From PALSA-1440 sp050011195 (GTDB taxonomy: Bacteria; Verrucomicrobiota; Verrucomicrobiia; Limisphaerales; UBA8199), in assembly GCA_050011195.1 (NCBI GenBank), contig JBEKJO010000003.1, positions 1 through 64,000 of the forward strand: a stretch of 64,000 bases of DNA, in the 5' to 3' direction. The first letter of the stretch is position 1, and every line of letters begins with the position of its first letter. A model generated the notes under the pieces. That model did no database searches, was not told the DNA's origin, and was given only the letters and a program-made list of their open reading frames with translations. A program made the translations under genes and the position numbers. Of this stretch, positions 50,159-59,591 are shown piece after piece.

Positions 50159-53041
50159 ATGAACAAGCCCCTCCCAATAATTCCACTCCGACTCTTGCGA
50201 ATTCTTCTGCTTTCAGCGGTTCTCTCGCCGTTGGCGACCCCGCCTGCCGACGCCGCGCTGCTCCCCGCTGAACCGGAGCACGTGCTCTCCCTCAACGGCA
50301 CCTGGCGTTTCAAGCTGGAACAGCCCGGTAATGTCAAGTCGCCCCCCGACAGGCTGAACGTTCTGCCGCCCATCACCACGCCGGCCACCTTCGAGTTGTT
50401 CCATACCCCCGACTACAAGGAAGGGGCCGGTTGGCACGACATAACCGTCCCGGGCAATTGGGAAATTCCCGGTTACTCCCCCGCCACCTACAACCAACCG
50501 GACAACGCTTCCGCGTTCTACCGCCGTTGGTTTAAGGTGCCCGCCGCCTGGCAGGGCCGCCGGATCCTTGTCAGCTTCGACGGGGTGCAGAATGGCGCTG
50601 AAGTGTTTTGCAACGGCCAACCCGTCAACGTCACCGAGTCCTCTTGGGGCAAGACCAATTATCACGAAGGCGGCTGGCTCCCCTTCCAAGCCGACCTCAC
50701 CGGCCAAGTCAAATTCGGCACCAGGAACCTGCTGGCCGTGCGCGTAACCAAAAACACCAAGTCGGCCGACCTGGACTCCGGCGATTACTTCTTCCTGGGC
50801 GGCCTCCACCGCGCCGTTACCCTTTTCTCGGTTCCCGAGATACCCCTCGACGAGTTGACCATTCAGACTCTGCTACTGCCCGATGGGAGCGCGCAGGTGA
50901 AGGTCGCTGTCAACGTCGCAGGTGCCTCCCCTGCATCCGCTCTGATTTCAACACGGCTGGGAGACTCCCCGGCGCTGGAGGCGCCAGTGACGCCTGCAGG
51001 CCGCGCTGAACTCTCCCATCAGGTGGCCCATCCCCGGCTCTGGTCGGCCGAGCATCCCAACCTTTACCCCCTGGTGGTCCGACTCAAAGATCAGGCGGGC
51101 CACTTGATTGAGACCGTCACCCGCCGCGTCGGCATCCGTGAAATTTCCATCCAGGACGGAATCTTCTGCGTCAACCACGTTCCGGTCAAACTCACCGGGA
51201 TTTGCCGCCACGACGTGTATCCCCCTCTGGGCACCGCGGTCAACGAAGAGCTTTGGCGCAAGGACATCACCCTGGCCAAAGCCGCGAACGTCAACGCGAT
51301 ACGCACGTCTCACTATCCCTATGGCCCCGGTTTCTATGACCTGTGCGATGAGCTTGGCATCTATGTCATGGATGAAATCCCCTACTGCTGGAGCCCGAAC
51401 AACGACCCGACGCTGACGCCGGCCTACGAGCAGCGCGCCCGCGAGACCATCCGCCGCGACAAAAACCACGCCTGCATCCTGCTCTGGGCCATCGGCAACG
51501 AAGGCCAAGCCGGGACTAACTTCCAGGTCGTCGCTGACTTGGTGAAGAAGCTGGATGACACGCGCCCGCGCATCGTCTCTTGCTTTCCCTACGACAAGTA
51601 CCACACCGAGCTCTCGGATTCCCACTACACCATTCCCTCGGCGATGGCCAAGGCGGCCGAGAAGGCGTGCCGGGCGAAGCATCCCCATATTTATCTCGAA
51701 TGCCCTAATGTCTGGGACATCCGGCTCTCGGCCAATGACGGGGCCGACGCCGCTTGCTGGGACATCTGGGAAGAAGTCCTCCGCCGCACATGGGACGTGG
51801 TCTGGGCCAATGACTCCATTCCCGGCGCGTTCTTCTGGGAATGGCAAGACCGCGCGGTGGCCGACCAGTGCCCGGTAAAACTCTGTCAGTTTGACTCCGC
51901 CACCGGGATTAGCTACCTCAAGATCAAGGGCGTGGTGGATGGTTTCCGCCATCCCCGCCCGCAGTATTACCATGTCAAAATGATCTATTCGCCCGTCAAG
52001 CTCGGCAACAAACCCGAGACCTTCGAGCCCGGCTCGCTCTCCTTCATGGTGACTAACCACTACTCCTTCACCGACCTCTCCGAGTTGGTTCTCCACTGGA
52101 CGCTGCTCAAGAAGGATAAGAGCGTCGCGACCGGCACAGCCCACCCTTCACTTGCTCCTCGCACCGCCGGCCCGGTTCGTCTGGACCTGGACGCCGAGAC
52201 GCTGGCCAAGACGGACGCCATCCGGCTGGATTTTGTCCACCCCGACGGGCGCAATATCGTCAGCCATCAGTTCGCTTTAACCGAACACCCAGCCGTCTCC
52301 GGCATTGCCGCCGCCCTTCCCGCCACCTTGCCCTTCCCTCGCTTCAATCTGGTCGCCAACCGCACCGAGAACGACCGAGACAAATGGCGCCGCATCACTC
52401 GTTTCCACGGCAGTCTATCGAATATCAAGACGGAGCCCGCCTCCTCGCGGGACCTCTATTCGCGCCCCCTGACGGAGATCCGGTCCGTCGAGGCCGATGT
52501 CGTTCTGGACGGCAAGCCAACCGAGGTGCTGGCCCATCTCCGGGCGACCTGCCAAAACAATCAGTTTACCTACCACATCGACTGGACGGGCAATAAATCG
52601 GACATCCAGGAACTCGGTTGGATTCTTACCATGTCCCACCCATTCGACCATTTCTCCTGGAAGCGCCAAGCTGTCTGGTCCGTCTATCCGGGCGACCATA
52701 TCGGCCGACCGCAAGGCACCGCTTTGCCGGACTCGGCTAGCGTTCACATCCTCAATTGGTCCCGCCCCGATGCCTTCGATTTCAACTCCACCAAGTACAA
52801 CTGTGAATGGGCGTCTCTCACGGATGCACAGCGCCGGGGGCTGCGAGTTGAGTTCGCTCCCGGGCAGCGGCATCAGTGTCGCGGGGGATTCTCCGACAAC
52901 GGCGCTTACACCTTGATCGTCAATAAGCAAACCAGTCCGCCCCAGGACATCAGTTCGGGCGTTGTTCCGGATCTTTACCTGACCCTTTCCAGCGGCAACC
53001 AAGTCGATGGTGCCTTCTGGCTCGGCTCCCCTGCGCCGTAG
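50159..53041 (+). CDS. Secreted GH2 glycoside hydrolase
   Basis: 960 residues, signal peptide (LRILLLSAVLSPLATPP). GH2 layout: sugar-binding domain (LSLNGTWRFKLEQP, DITVPGNWEIPGY, FYRRWFKVPAAWQGRR, SFDGVQNGAEVFCNG), Ig-like domain, barrel with LTGICRHDVYPPLGTA, IRTSHYPYGPGFYDLCDELG and the acid/base Glu in LLWAIGNEGQ. The nucleophile is probably the Glu of HIYLECPN or of FFWEWQDRA; I cannot decide. Further C-terminal sandwich domains follow. Only distantly related to the GH2 protein at 5942. It lies 43 nt after the GH79-like gene and probably closes the carbohydrate operon. Confidence 0.92.
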   Translation: MNKPLPIIPLRLLRILLLSAVLSPLATPPADAALLPAEPEHVLSLNGTWRFKLEQPGNVKSPPDRLNVLPPITTPATFELFHTPDYKEGAGWHDITVPGNWEIPGYSPATYNQPDNASAFYRRWFKVPAAWQGRRILVSFDGVQNGAEVFCNGQPVNVTESSWGKTNYHEGGWLPFQADLTGQVKFGTRNLLAVRVTKNTKSADLDSGDYFFLGGLHRAVTLFSVPEIPLDELTIQTLLLPDGSAQVKVAVNVAGASPASALISTRLGDSPALEAPVTPAGRAELSHQVAHPRLWSAEHPNLYPLVVRLKDQAGHLIETVTRRVGIREISIQDGIFCVNHVPVKLTGICRHDVYPPLGTAVNEELWRKDITLAKAANVNAIRTSHYPYGPGFYDLCDELGIYVMDEIPYCWSPNNDPTLTPAYEQRARETIRRDKNHACILLWAIGNEGQAGTNFQVVADLVKKLDDTRPRIVSCFPYDKYHTELSDSHYTIPSAMAKAAEKACRAKHPHIYLECPNVWDIRLSANDGADAACWDIWEEVLRRTWDVVWANDSIPGAFFWEWQDRAVADQCPVKLCQFDSATGISYLKIKGVVDGFRHPRPQYYHVKMIYSPVKLGNKPETFEPGSLSFMVTNHYSFTDLSELVLHWTLLKKDKSVATGTAHPSLAPRTAGPVRLDLDAETLAKTDAIRLDFVHPDGRNIVSHQFALTEHPAVSGIAAALPATLPFPRFNLVANRTENDRDKWRRITRFHGSLSNIKTEPASSRDLYSRPLTEIRSVEADVVLDGKPTEVLAHLRATCQNNQFTYHIDWTGNKSDIQELGWILTMSHPFDHFSWKRQAVWSVYPGDHIGRPQGTALPDSASVHILNWSRPDAFDFNSTKYNCEWASLTDAQRRGLRVEFAPGQRHQCRGGFSDNGAYTLIVNKQTSPPQDISSGVVPDLYLTLSSGNQVDGAFWLGSPAP

Positions 53042-53098
53042 TGCTGGAACTGACCGCCACGTTTTTGGTAGCGGTGACTTGGCGGGATAGTGTGGAGC

Positions 53099-54331
53099 TC
53101 ACAATGATACCAAGGACCAGTACACAGGGTGACGAGTGACGGGTGACAGGTGACAGGCCACTACTTCACAGGGGGCAGTTTGTGCCTCCTCCTGCTGCAA
53201 GGTGACTCCACATGGCGACGCCCGCAGGAAGGGAAGTCCCGCCTTGTAGCGTTTCAACTCGTTGTTGAGGCGCGCCGCCAAATCCGGTTGCCCCGCCGCC
53301 TGTGCCAGTTCAATGGCCTTTTGGGCGGTGCTCACGGCGTCGCCAAATCGCCCGGCCTCGGCGAAGGCGGCGGCGAGGGTGTGGAGAAAGATGGGGTTTT
53401 TTCCGCCGGCCCGTTCATTAGCCTGCCGGGCCAGTTGCACCGCTTCGTCACCGTTGCGCAGCGATGCCTGCGGGCAAGTGGCCAGGCCCCAAGCCAGAGA
53501 ATATTGGACATTGGGATCGCCTGGTTCCAGTTGGAAAGCTTTTCGGAACTGGGTGATCGCTTCGCCCACGCTTCCCTTTTGCATAAAAGCGTTGCCGAGG
53601 TTGAGGTGGGCATCCGCGTAGTCAGGGCTGATTTGCAGCGCGTTTTGGCAATGCCTGATCGCTTCGTCCACTCTGCCCTTTTGGAAAAGAGCGATGCCGA
53701 GGTTGCCCTGGACATCCGCGTCGCCGGGTTCGATTTGCAGGGCGCTCTGGTAATGGGTGATCGCCTCATCCACGCTGCCCTTTCGGAGAAGAATGTTGCC
53801 GAGGCTGCCGTGAGCCGGCGCGTAGCCAGGATTGATTTGCAGTGCCTGTTGGAAACAGGCGACCGCTTCGTTCACTCTGCTCTCTTTGGAAAGAGCGAGA
53901 CCCAGGCTGTTGTTGGCTACGTCGTTGTCTGTGGTGCAGGCCAGCGCGTGGGTCCACAACGTTTCGCTGTCTTTCCAATACGCCGTCTGCCGCCAGGCGC
54001 AGACCATCAAGGCGGCGAGCACGACGAACATGAGGCCCCAAAAAACCCCGCGGCCCACCCGGCGCTTTGCGCCCCACCCGGCCACCAGCCATGTCACCGC
54101 CACATAAATCCCGATCTGCGGCAGGTAGGTGTACCGATCCGCATGGGCCTGTCCCCCGACTTGGATGATTCCCAGCACCGGCAGCAGCATCACCAAATAC
54201 CAGAGCCATCCGATTAATATCCAGGGTTGCTGGCGCCGCCGCTCCCATGCCACCGCGGAAAGGCCGGCCAGCATCATCCCGGCCAGCATCACTTCCCATG
54301 CCGGCAGGCCGTTGAGCGGATACGGATAAAA
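53099..54331 (-). pseudogene. 5'-truncated TMTC-like TPR membrane protein gene
   Basis: The frame opens directly inside a conserved core: FYPYPLNGLPAWEV, membrane helices (WILIGWLWYLVMLLPVLGII), then the family block GGQAHADRYTYLPQIGIYVA and six or so TPRs (AVACFQQALQINPGYAPAHG, AITHYQSALQIEPGDADVQG and so on). Complete TMTC-type proteins have about 300 more N-terminal residues with several helices; these are missing, and upstream in a different frame lies a piece of an unrelated gene. The C-terminus runs into a GTGANNN repeat (HLSPVTRHPVYWS). Likely a broken gene, although the remaining part could still be read from the start at 54388. Confidence 0.75.
53129..53156. repeat. Heptamer array (GTGANNN) at the 3' end of the TPR gene
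   Basis: GTGA at 53129, 53136, 53143 and 53150 in 7-bp phase (units GTGACGA, GTGACGG, GTGACAG, GTGACAG). It is translated on the minus strand as the end of the truncated TPR protein. Confidence 0.8.
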
Positions 54332-54332
54332 G

Positions 54333-54959
54333 GCCGCCGCTATTGACCGTGATGGGGGCGGTGCTGCCGCTGTAAATCTGGCCGCCATAGCCTTTCAACT
54401 GAAGCTCGCAGCCGCTGTTCACGGTGGTGGCGAAGCCTATCGCCTGACTGTTCTTATTCAGAATCACCGTCCCGCCAGTGATGTTCAACCCGAAATAGGA
54501 GCTGGCCGCGGTGCCGGCCTGGCCCAGAACCAGCGTGCCGGTGCCGGTTTTGGTGAGAATCGTTCCGGGACTGGTTCCCGTGAACACACCGTTCACGGTC
54601 AGGGTGGCGCTGCCGGCCACGTTAAGGGTCGAGTTGTTGCCGGCGGCGACGGTAATTGCGCGCGCAGTGGTGTCGCCCGTGCCGGTGTAGGCGAGCGTGC
54701 CGCCGTTCAAGATCACGGGGCCGTAGCCAATGACGCTGGTGCCCGGGGAGTCGGCCATATTACTCACGGCCAGCGTGCCGTTGGTGATCGTCGTGCTGTT
54801 GGTATAGGTATTGGCCCCTGTCCCTGGCGAGTTGATAATGCAAGCTGCAAAGCCGGGAATTCGTCGTGCCCGGGAACGACTTGCCGGAGAACGGTTTGAG
54901 ATTTCTGTCAGAGGGTCATCCCTGAAGGAGCGACCGGCACCTGCCGCGGTTTCTTGCAT
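54333..54959 (-). pseudogene. Fragment of an autotransporter-associated beta-strand repeat protein
   Basis: Residues from about 43 to 209 of this frame are clear beta-strand repeat sequence: TITNGTLAVSNMADSPGTSV, VILNGGTLAYTGTGD, NSTLNVAGSATLTVNGVF, LTKTGTGTLVLGQAG and APITVNSGG. The first 42 residues (Arg/Ser-rich, no signal peptide) do not fit such a protein, and after residue 209 the frame continues only as an out-of-frame reading of the TMTC-like gene. Both ends are therefore missing. Similar repeats occur in the intact GH16 protein on the other strand just upstream. Confidence 0.7.
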
Positions 54960-54993
54960 TCCATTCGCGCACGCTTCATAATGAGATGAACAA

Positions 54994-57396
54994 ATGCACC
55001 GCCTCGTGCCATTGAAACGTGCTCGACCAACGCTCGTTTTGGCCCTGCTCTTTTCGTCAGCTTGCAGCCCTGTTCTGTTCGCCGCGGCGCCGTCGGGCTA
55101 TTATCTGGTTTGGAATGACGAATTCAACGGCTCTTCGCTCGACACCACCAAGTGGGCCTACCGCCTGCCAGGGCCGTATCGCGATGCCTACAACACGCCC
55201 AGCGCCGTCTCATTCAACGGGAGCAATCTCGTCATTACCACCTACACCTCCGGCGGCACCAATTTCTCGGCGATGCTCTACGCTCACAAGAAATTCGAGT
55301 CCAAGTACGGCTATTGGGAATCCAGCATCAAATGGGCCGACAGCAATGGCGAGTGGTCTGCCTTTTGGATGCTCCCGCCTTCCGAGAGCTATTCCCCCGG
55401 CAGCATCGCCGATCTCTCCGAGCCGCAGGTGGCCGGCTCGGAAATCGACACCTGCGAACACCGCTATGTGGACAGTTCCAATGTCAACAACATCGCGAAT
55501 TACATCGAGATCAACCTTCACTGGTATGCCGGTTCCACCACCCAAGTCAGCGACCCCGGCAGCGGCGACGTCCCGACCAGCGGCGGTCTGGCCACCGGAT
55601 TCCACACCTACGGTTTCTTGTGGACGTCCAATGCCTATTCATTCCTGGTGGACGGCTCGCAAGTCTATACCGCCCCTTCATCGCCGGTTTCGCACAGCGC
55701 CGAATATCCTTTGCTCACCAGCGCCGTGGACGATACTTCGACCACCTGGGCGGGTTATATTCCCACGGGCGGTTATGGCAGCCTGGCCACCAGCGCCACC
55801 AAAATGACCGTGGATTACGTCCGCTACTACGCCCCTACCAATGTCCTGTTCTGGACCGGCGCCAGCACAGCCTTTTGGAATAATTCCGCCAGTTGGCTCT
55901 CCAATATGTCTCCCGCTTCAAATAGCGATCTGACCTTTTCCTATCTCAGCGGCAGCGTTTTGAGCACGACTCCCGGCCAGAACTATAGTATTGACGGGCT
56001 GATCATTCTCACCACCAGCGGCAGCGTCTCCATCAACGGCGTCAACACGCTCACCCTCGGCCCGGGCGGCATCGACATGGTCGCCGCCAACAATGCCGCG
56101 ACGATTGACGTGCCCATCATTGTCGCCGCGCCGCAAACCTGGGGCGTGGGCCTCAACAGTTCCAGCAGCGCCGCCAATACGTTGACCCTCAATGGCAGCC
56201 TTTCCGGCACAAACGCGCTCACCAAAAGCTGCTACGGCACACTGATTTTGAACGGCGCCAATACATTTTCCGGCCCATTGAACGTGGACACCGGCAGCAG
56301 CTCCAACAACGACGGCGCCTTGGAAATCACCTCTTCTGCCGCCCTCGCCGACGTCGCCTCGCCGATTTCGATTCGCAACACCGGCACCGGCTCCTCGACT
56401 TTCCAACTCGATCCTTCGTCGGGCGGCATCCTTGTCCCGCAAACGATCAGTCTGGCCGGGCGCAGCACCAACAGCATTGCCATCGAGAACGTCACCGGCA
56501 GCAACACATTGGCCGGCGGGATCACCCTTGCCGCCGGCGGCTCGTATTATCTGCTCCAGTCGGATGCCGGCACGCTTACTCTGGGCGGAACCATTTCCGC
56601 CGGCAGCACGGCCACCGGCGCGCGCACGATCACCTTTCAAGGCGGCGGCAATTTTGCCATCTCCGGCTCAATCCAAAACGGCAGCGCCTCGGCGATGAGC
56701 GTCATTAAAACCAACTCCGGGGCGTTAACCTTTTCGGGCACGAACACTTATACTGGCGCGACCACCAACCTGCTCGGCAACTTGTTCGTCAACGGCTCGC
56801 TTGCCGGTCCCCTGATCGTCAGCGGCGGCACCCTGGGCGGCGCGGGCGCGATTGGCGGCGCGACGACGATTCAATCGGGCGCCGAGCTTTCGCCGGGCGC
56901 TTCCGGCGCGATGGGCGCGTTGACTTTCGGCAATTCGCTGACGCTCGCCCCGGGCAGCACGACTTGGATGGAAATCAACGCGGCATTGCAAACGAACGAC
57001 CAATTGCAGGCAGCGGGCGCGTTGACTTGCGGTGGAACCCTCGTCGTGACCAACCTGGCCGGCACGCTCGCCCCGGGCGACAGCTTCAAACTATTCAACG
57101 CCGGGAGTTACGCCGGAAATTTTGCCGCGGTGGTTCTTCCGCCGTTGAATGCCGGGCTGGCCTGGAACACCAACGGCCTCACCGGCGGGGTTTTGTCCAT
57201 CATCTCGGTCGCGCCGCCAGAGACCATCGACATCACGGGCCTGGGCGGCGATCAATTACAATTGAACTGGAGTTATGGGATGCTGCAAAGTGCCACGAAC
57301 ATCGCGGGACCTTACCAAGACATAACCAATGCAAGTTCACCTTGCACAATACCGACGACCAACGCCCGGCAATTCTACCGCGTCAGGGAAAATTAA
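54994..57396 (+). CDS. Secreted GH16 glucanase fused to autotransporter-associated beta-strand repeats
   Basis: 800 residues. Signal peptide (LVLALLFSSACSPVLFAAAP), then a GH16 domain (about 35-290): LVWNDEFNGSSLDTTKWAY, KYGYWESSIKWADSNGEWSA, the catalytic E-x-D-x-x-E as GSEIDTCEHR, FHTYGFLWTSNAYSFLVDG and KMTVDYVRYY. Typical substrates are laminarin, agar/carrageenan-type or mixed-linkage glucans. From about residue 300 a long beta-helical region of autotransporter-associated repeats follows (TLILNGANTFSGPLNVDTG, ALTFSGTNTYTGATT), then a C-terminal domain (LQSATNIAGPYQDITN ... QFYRVREN) common at the ends of secreted Verrucomicrobiota proteins. The repeats probably keep the enzyme at the cell surface. 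Confidence 0.92.
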   Translation: MHRLVPLKRARPTLVLALLFSSACSPVLFAAAPSGYYLVWNDEFNGSSLDTTKWAYRLPGPYRDAYNTPSAVSFNGSNLVITTYTSGGTNFSAMLYAHKKFESKYGYWESSIKWADSNGEWSAFWMLPPSESYSPGSIADLSEPQVAGSEIDTCEHRYVDSSNVNNIANYIEINLHWYAGSTTQVSDPGSGDVPTSGGLATGFHTYGFLWTSNAYSFLVDGSQVYTAPSSPVSHSAEYPLLTSAVDDTSTTWAGYIPTGGYGSLATSATKMTVDYVRYYAPTNVLFWTGASTAFWNNSASWLSNMSPASNSDLTFSYLSGSVLSTTPGQNYSIDGLIILTTSGSVSINGVNTLTLGPGGIDMVAANNAATIDVPIIVAAPQTWGVGLNSSSSAANTLTLNGSLSGTNALTKSCYGTLILNGANTFSGPLNVDTGSSSNNDGALEITSSAALADVASPISIRNTGTGSSTFQLDPSSGGILVPQTISLAGRSTNSIAIENVTGSNTLAGGITLAAGGSYYLLQSDAGTLTLGGTISAGSTATGARTITFQGGGNFAISGSIQNGSASAMSVIKTNSGALTFSGTNTYTGATTNLLGNLFVNGSLAGPLIVSGGTLGGAGAIGGATTIQSGAELSPGASGAMGALTFGNSLTLAPGSTTWMEINAALQTNDQLQAAGALTCGGTLVVTNLAGTLAPGDSFKLFNAGSYAGNFAAVVLPPLNAGLAWNTNGLTGGVLSIISVAPPETIDITGLGGDQLQLNWSYGMLQSATNIAGPYQDITNASSPCTIPTTNARQFYRVREN

Positions 57397-57910
57397 ACCA
57401 AGGCAATTGGGAGCGGTCGGCCTGGATCGCCGAAATTGCTGATGCGTATAGTTCTTGGACAGCCGCTGTTAACGATTCGAAAGGGCCAAGTCATGAACGA
57501 AGTCCTCCGGCGCGGCCGGGGAAAGGACTACCCGGCGTTTGGCATAGCGGAGGACGACGGTGTGGCGCGGGTCGGTGACATAGGCCCGGTAGCTGCCCAG
57601 GCGTTTGTTGTAGTAGAACCCCGAGGAGGAGAGGGAGAACCTGCCGCCGCAAATAGTACAACCACGAAGGGCAAGTGGTATAACTTTCTTTCCTAAGCCA
57701 GCCAGCCAGCCAGCCCGGTTAAGCCACATACCGACTGACGCAGTCTAATTGGTAGGTGGATTCAGGGGAGGCAGCCGAAGAAGCACAAATAGAGCAATCC
57801 GAGAACAAGCGCGGGCGTGCGCATTGTTTTCATAGGGGGTGAAGTCGTCAACGTTGGAGTTAAGCCGCGCGGGGCCGGGGACTGAGGATAACCCGCGACT
57901 TCCCGGACAA
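57397..57910. other. Intergenic region with a duplicated gene fragment
   Basis: About 510 bp. The part at 57469-57648 is a degenerate copy of the end of the PH-domain gene at 59592. A GCCA tetranucleotide repeat (about 57697-57715) lies next to it. The rest shows no gene. Confidence 0.6.
57469..57648 (-). pseudogene. Duplicated 3' fragment of the PH-domain protein gene
   Basis: The last 60 codons (SGFYYNKRLGSYRAYVTDPR ... VVLSPAAPEDFVHDLAL) are nearly identical to the C-terminus of the protein at 59592-60113, with only a few substitutions. No 5' part is present: the open frame continues upstream to 57729 as unrelated sequence. A partial gene copy. Confidence 0.85.
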
Positions 57911-59566
57911 TTAAGGAATCCAATCGGCGATGTCTTTTATGACATTCTCTGCCACGTGGCCGGCCAGCTCATATTCCGCCCCAGTGCTCTGTCCCTCGAC
58001 CTCCATGAACAAGTGATTGAGGGTCGGATAGCTTTTCAACTTCACGTTTTTGCGCCCGGCTAACTCCTGACGCCAGGCGGCGAAATCGGCTTTGTAGCTC
58101 ACCTGGCAGTCTTTTTCGCCTTGCAGGATCAACATCGGCTGCATCAATGTGCTGGCGGTTGCCGCCGGATTGTAGCTCTTCAGGTCCAGCCAATAGCTTT
58201 TTGAGGCGCCCAACAGCAAGCCCTGGGACGAGCTTGTTTCCGGCAGGCTCTTGATCGCCTCAACCTGGCGTTTGATATCCTCGACCCTTTTCCGGGCATC
58301 CGGCGATAGCTTTCCGCCCAGGGAGGCTTGATACAAGGTTTGTTCCAGCACCAAATCCTCGAGCGGCCTGGCCACTCCAGCCATAATGATCAAGCCGGCG
58401 ATGTGTGAATCGCTGGCGGCAATGCGCGGCGCGAGCATGCCGCCGAGGCTGTGGCCGAGCACGAACACTCTATTGGCGTTGACGCCTGGGGTGTGGCGCA
58501 GGAGCGAGACGGCCGCCAGTGCGTCCGTGATGGTTTCCTCCTCGGCGGTGAAGGACTCAAACGCGGCGCGGCATTTGTCCGGGTAATGTTTGGTTCGCTT
58601 CTCGTATCGAAGCACCGCCAGGCCGCGGGACGCCAATCCCCAGGCGAGGTCGCGGAACGGTTTATTGGGTCCGATGCTCTCGTCGCGGTCAAGGGGTCCT
58701 GAACCTTGGACCAAAACTGCGGCCGGGAACGGCCCCTTGCCAATCGGCATGGTTAGCGTGCCCGGGAGTTGCCACTCCCCTGCGCCAACTACTACTTCCT
58801 TTTCCTGAAACAAGCTCGGGTGAACATAGTCCGGTGGTTGGTAGGCGGTGGATTCCCCGGGCAAGAAGAACAGGCCGGCGACCTTGCCATCTCTGTCCAC
58901 GACCACCTTCACCGTGAACGGCTTTTTCTGGAATCGGCAGGTCACGAAGACAATTCGGTATTGTTGAAAGGTGTCTGCCCTGGTGCCGCCCATTTTTTGA
59001 AAGGGCCCCGCTTCCTTCAGGAGGTTGGCCCAGGTCTCTTTCAACTTCTCCAGTGGCAGCGCCGCCTTCATGGTCGCATCGAAGCACGCCACCGCTTTCT
59101 GAAAATCCTCTTCGGCGAGGAAAGACACGAATTGTTTTGCCAGAGGCTCCGCTTCGGTCGAGGCGGAGGCGGGGGGCGCCGGGCTGGGAACCGCCGAAGG
59201 GCTTCGCTCCAGCGTCAGCGGCAGCGATTGCGGTCCCTGCCGCCAGGTGCCGGTCATCTTCTTGCCGGCTTCATCCAGAGAGCCGTTATAGACACCCTGG
59301 ACGATCTTCACTTCCATGCGCACGGTGTTGTCCTTGACGGTGACGGTTTCCACGGGAATGTCTTTGGCGCCCTGGTCGAGGCTGTCCAGTTTGCCGGTCA
59401 GCACGCCGCCGGGCGTCCGGCTGATTTTGAAGAGCAGCTGAAGCTTGGCCTGCCCGACTTCAAGGGCGCCCTGCCAATTACCGGCAAGGTCATTGGTGGA
59501 TGGGGCGCTGAAGGCGATGGTGGACGAGATGAGGAATGCCGAGAGAAGTGCTGTTGATCTTTTCAT
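57911..59566 (-). CDS. Secreted alpha/beta hydrolase with N-terminal DUF3887-like domain
   Basis: 551 residues with a signal peptide (ALLSAFLISSTIAFSA). Domain order: a lipocalin-like beta region (LAGNWQGALEVGQAKLQLLFKI, about 25-115), a Pro/Ala linker, a DUF3887-type domain (AKQFVSFLAEEDFQKAVACFD, about 145-235), then the alpha/beta hydrolase (about 260-551). Catalytic triad: nucleophile Ser in VFVLGHSLGGMLAP, Asp in LILQGEKDCQV and His in YPTLNHLFME. PAAVLVQGSGPLDRDE supplies the oxyanion region. Probably an exported esterase or peptidase-like hydrolase; substrate unknown. It is followed on the same strand by the PH-fragment scrap and preceded by the PH-domain gene 25 nt away. Confidence 0.9.
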   Translation of the reverse strand: MKRSTALLSAFLISSTIAFSAPSTNDLAGNWQGALEVGQAKLQLLFKISRTPGGVLTGKLDSLDQGAKDIPVETVTVKDNTVRMEVKIVQGVYNGSLDEAGKKMTGTWRQGPQSLPLTLERSPSAVPSPAPPASASTEAEPLAKQFVSFLAEEDFQKAVACFDATMKAALPLEKLKETWANLLKEAGPFQKMGGTRADTFQQYRIVFVTCRFQKKPFTVKVVVDRDGKVAGLFFLPGESTAYQPPDYVHPSLFQEKEVVVGAGEWQLPGTLTMPIGKGPFPAAVLVQGSGPLDRDESIGPNKPFRDLAWGLASRGLAVLRYEKRTKHYPDKCRAAFESFTAEEETITDALAAVSLLRHTPGVNANRVFVLGHSLGGMLAPRIAASDSHIAGLIIMAGVARPLEDLVLEQTLYQASLGGKLSPDARKRVEDIKRQVEAIKSLPETSSSQGLLLGASKSYWLDLKSYNPAATASTLMQPMLILQGEKDCQVSYKADFAAWRQELAGRKNVKLKSYPTLNHLFMEVEGQSTGAEYELAGHVAENVIKDIADWIP

Positions 59567-59591
59567 ATACGGTTAAGGATTTTGTTTTGGG

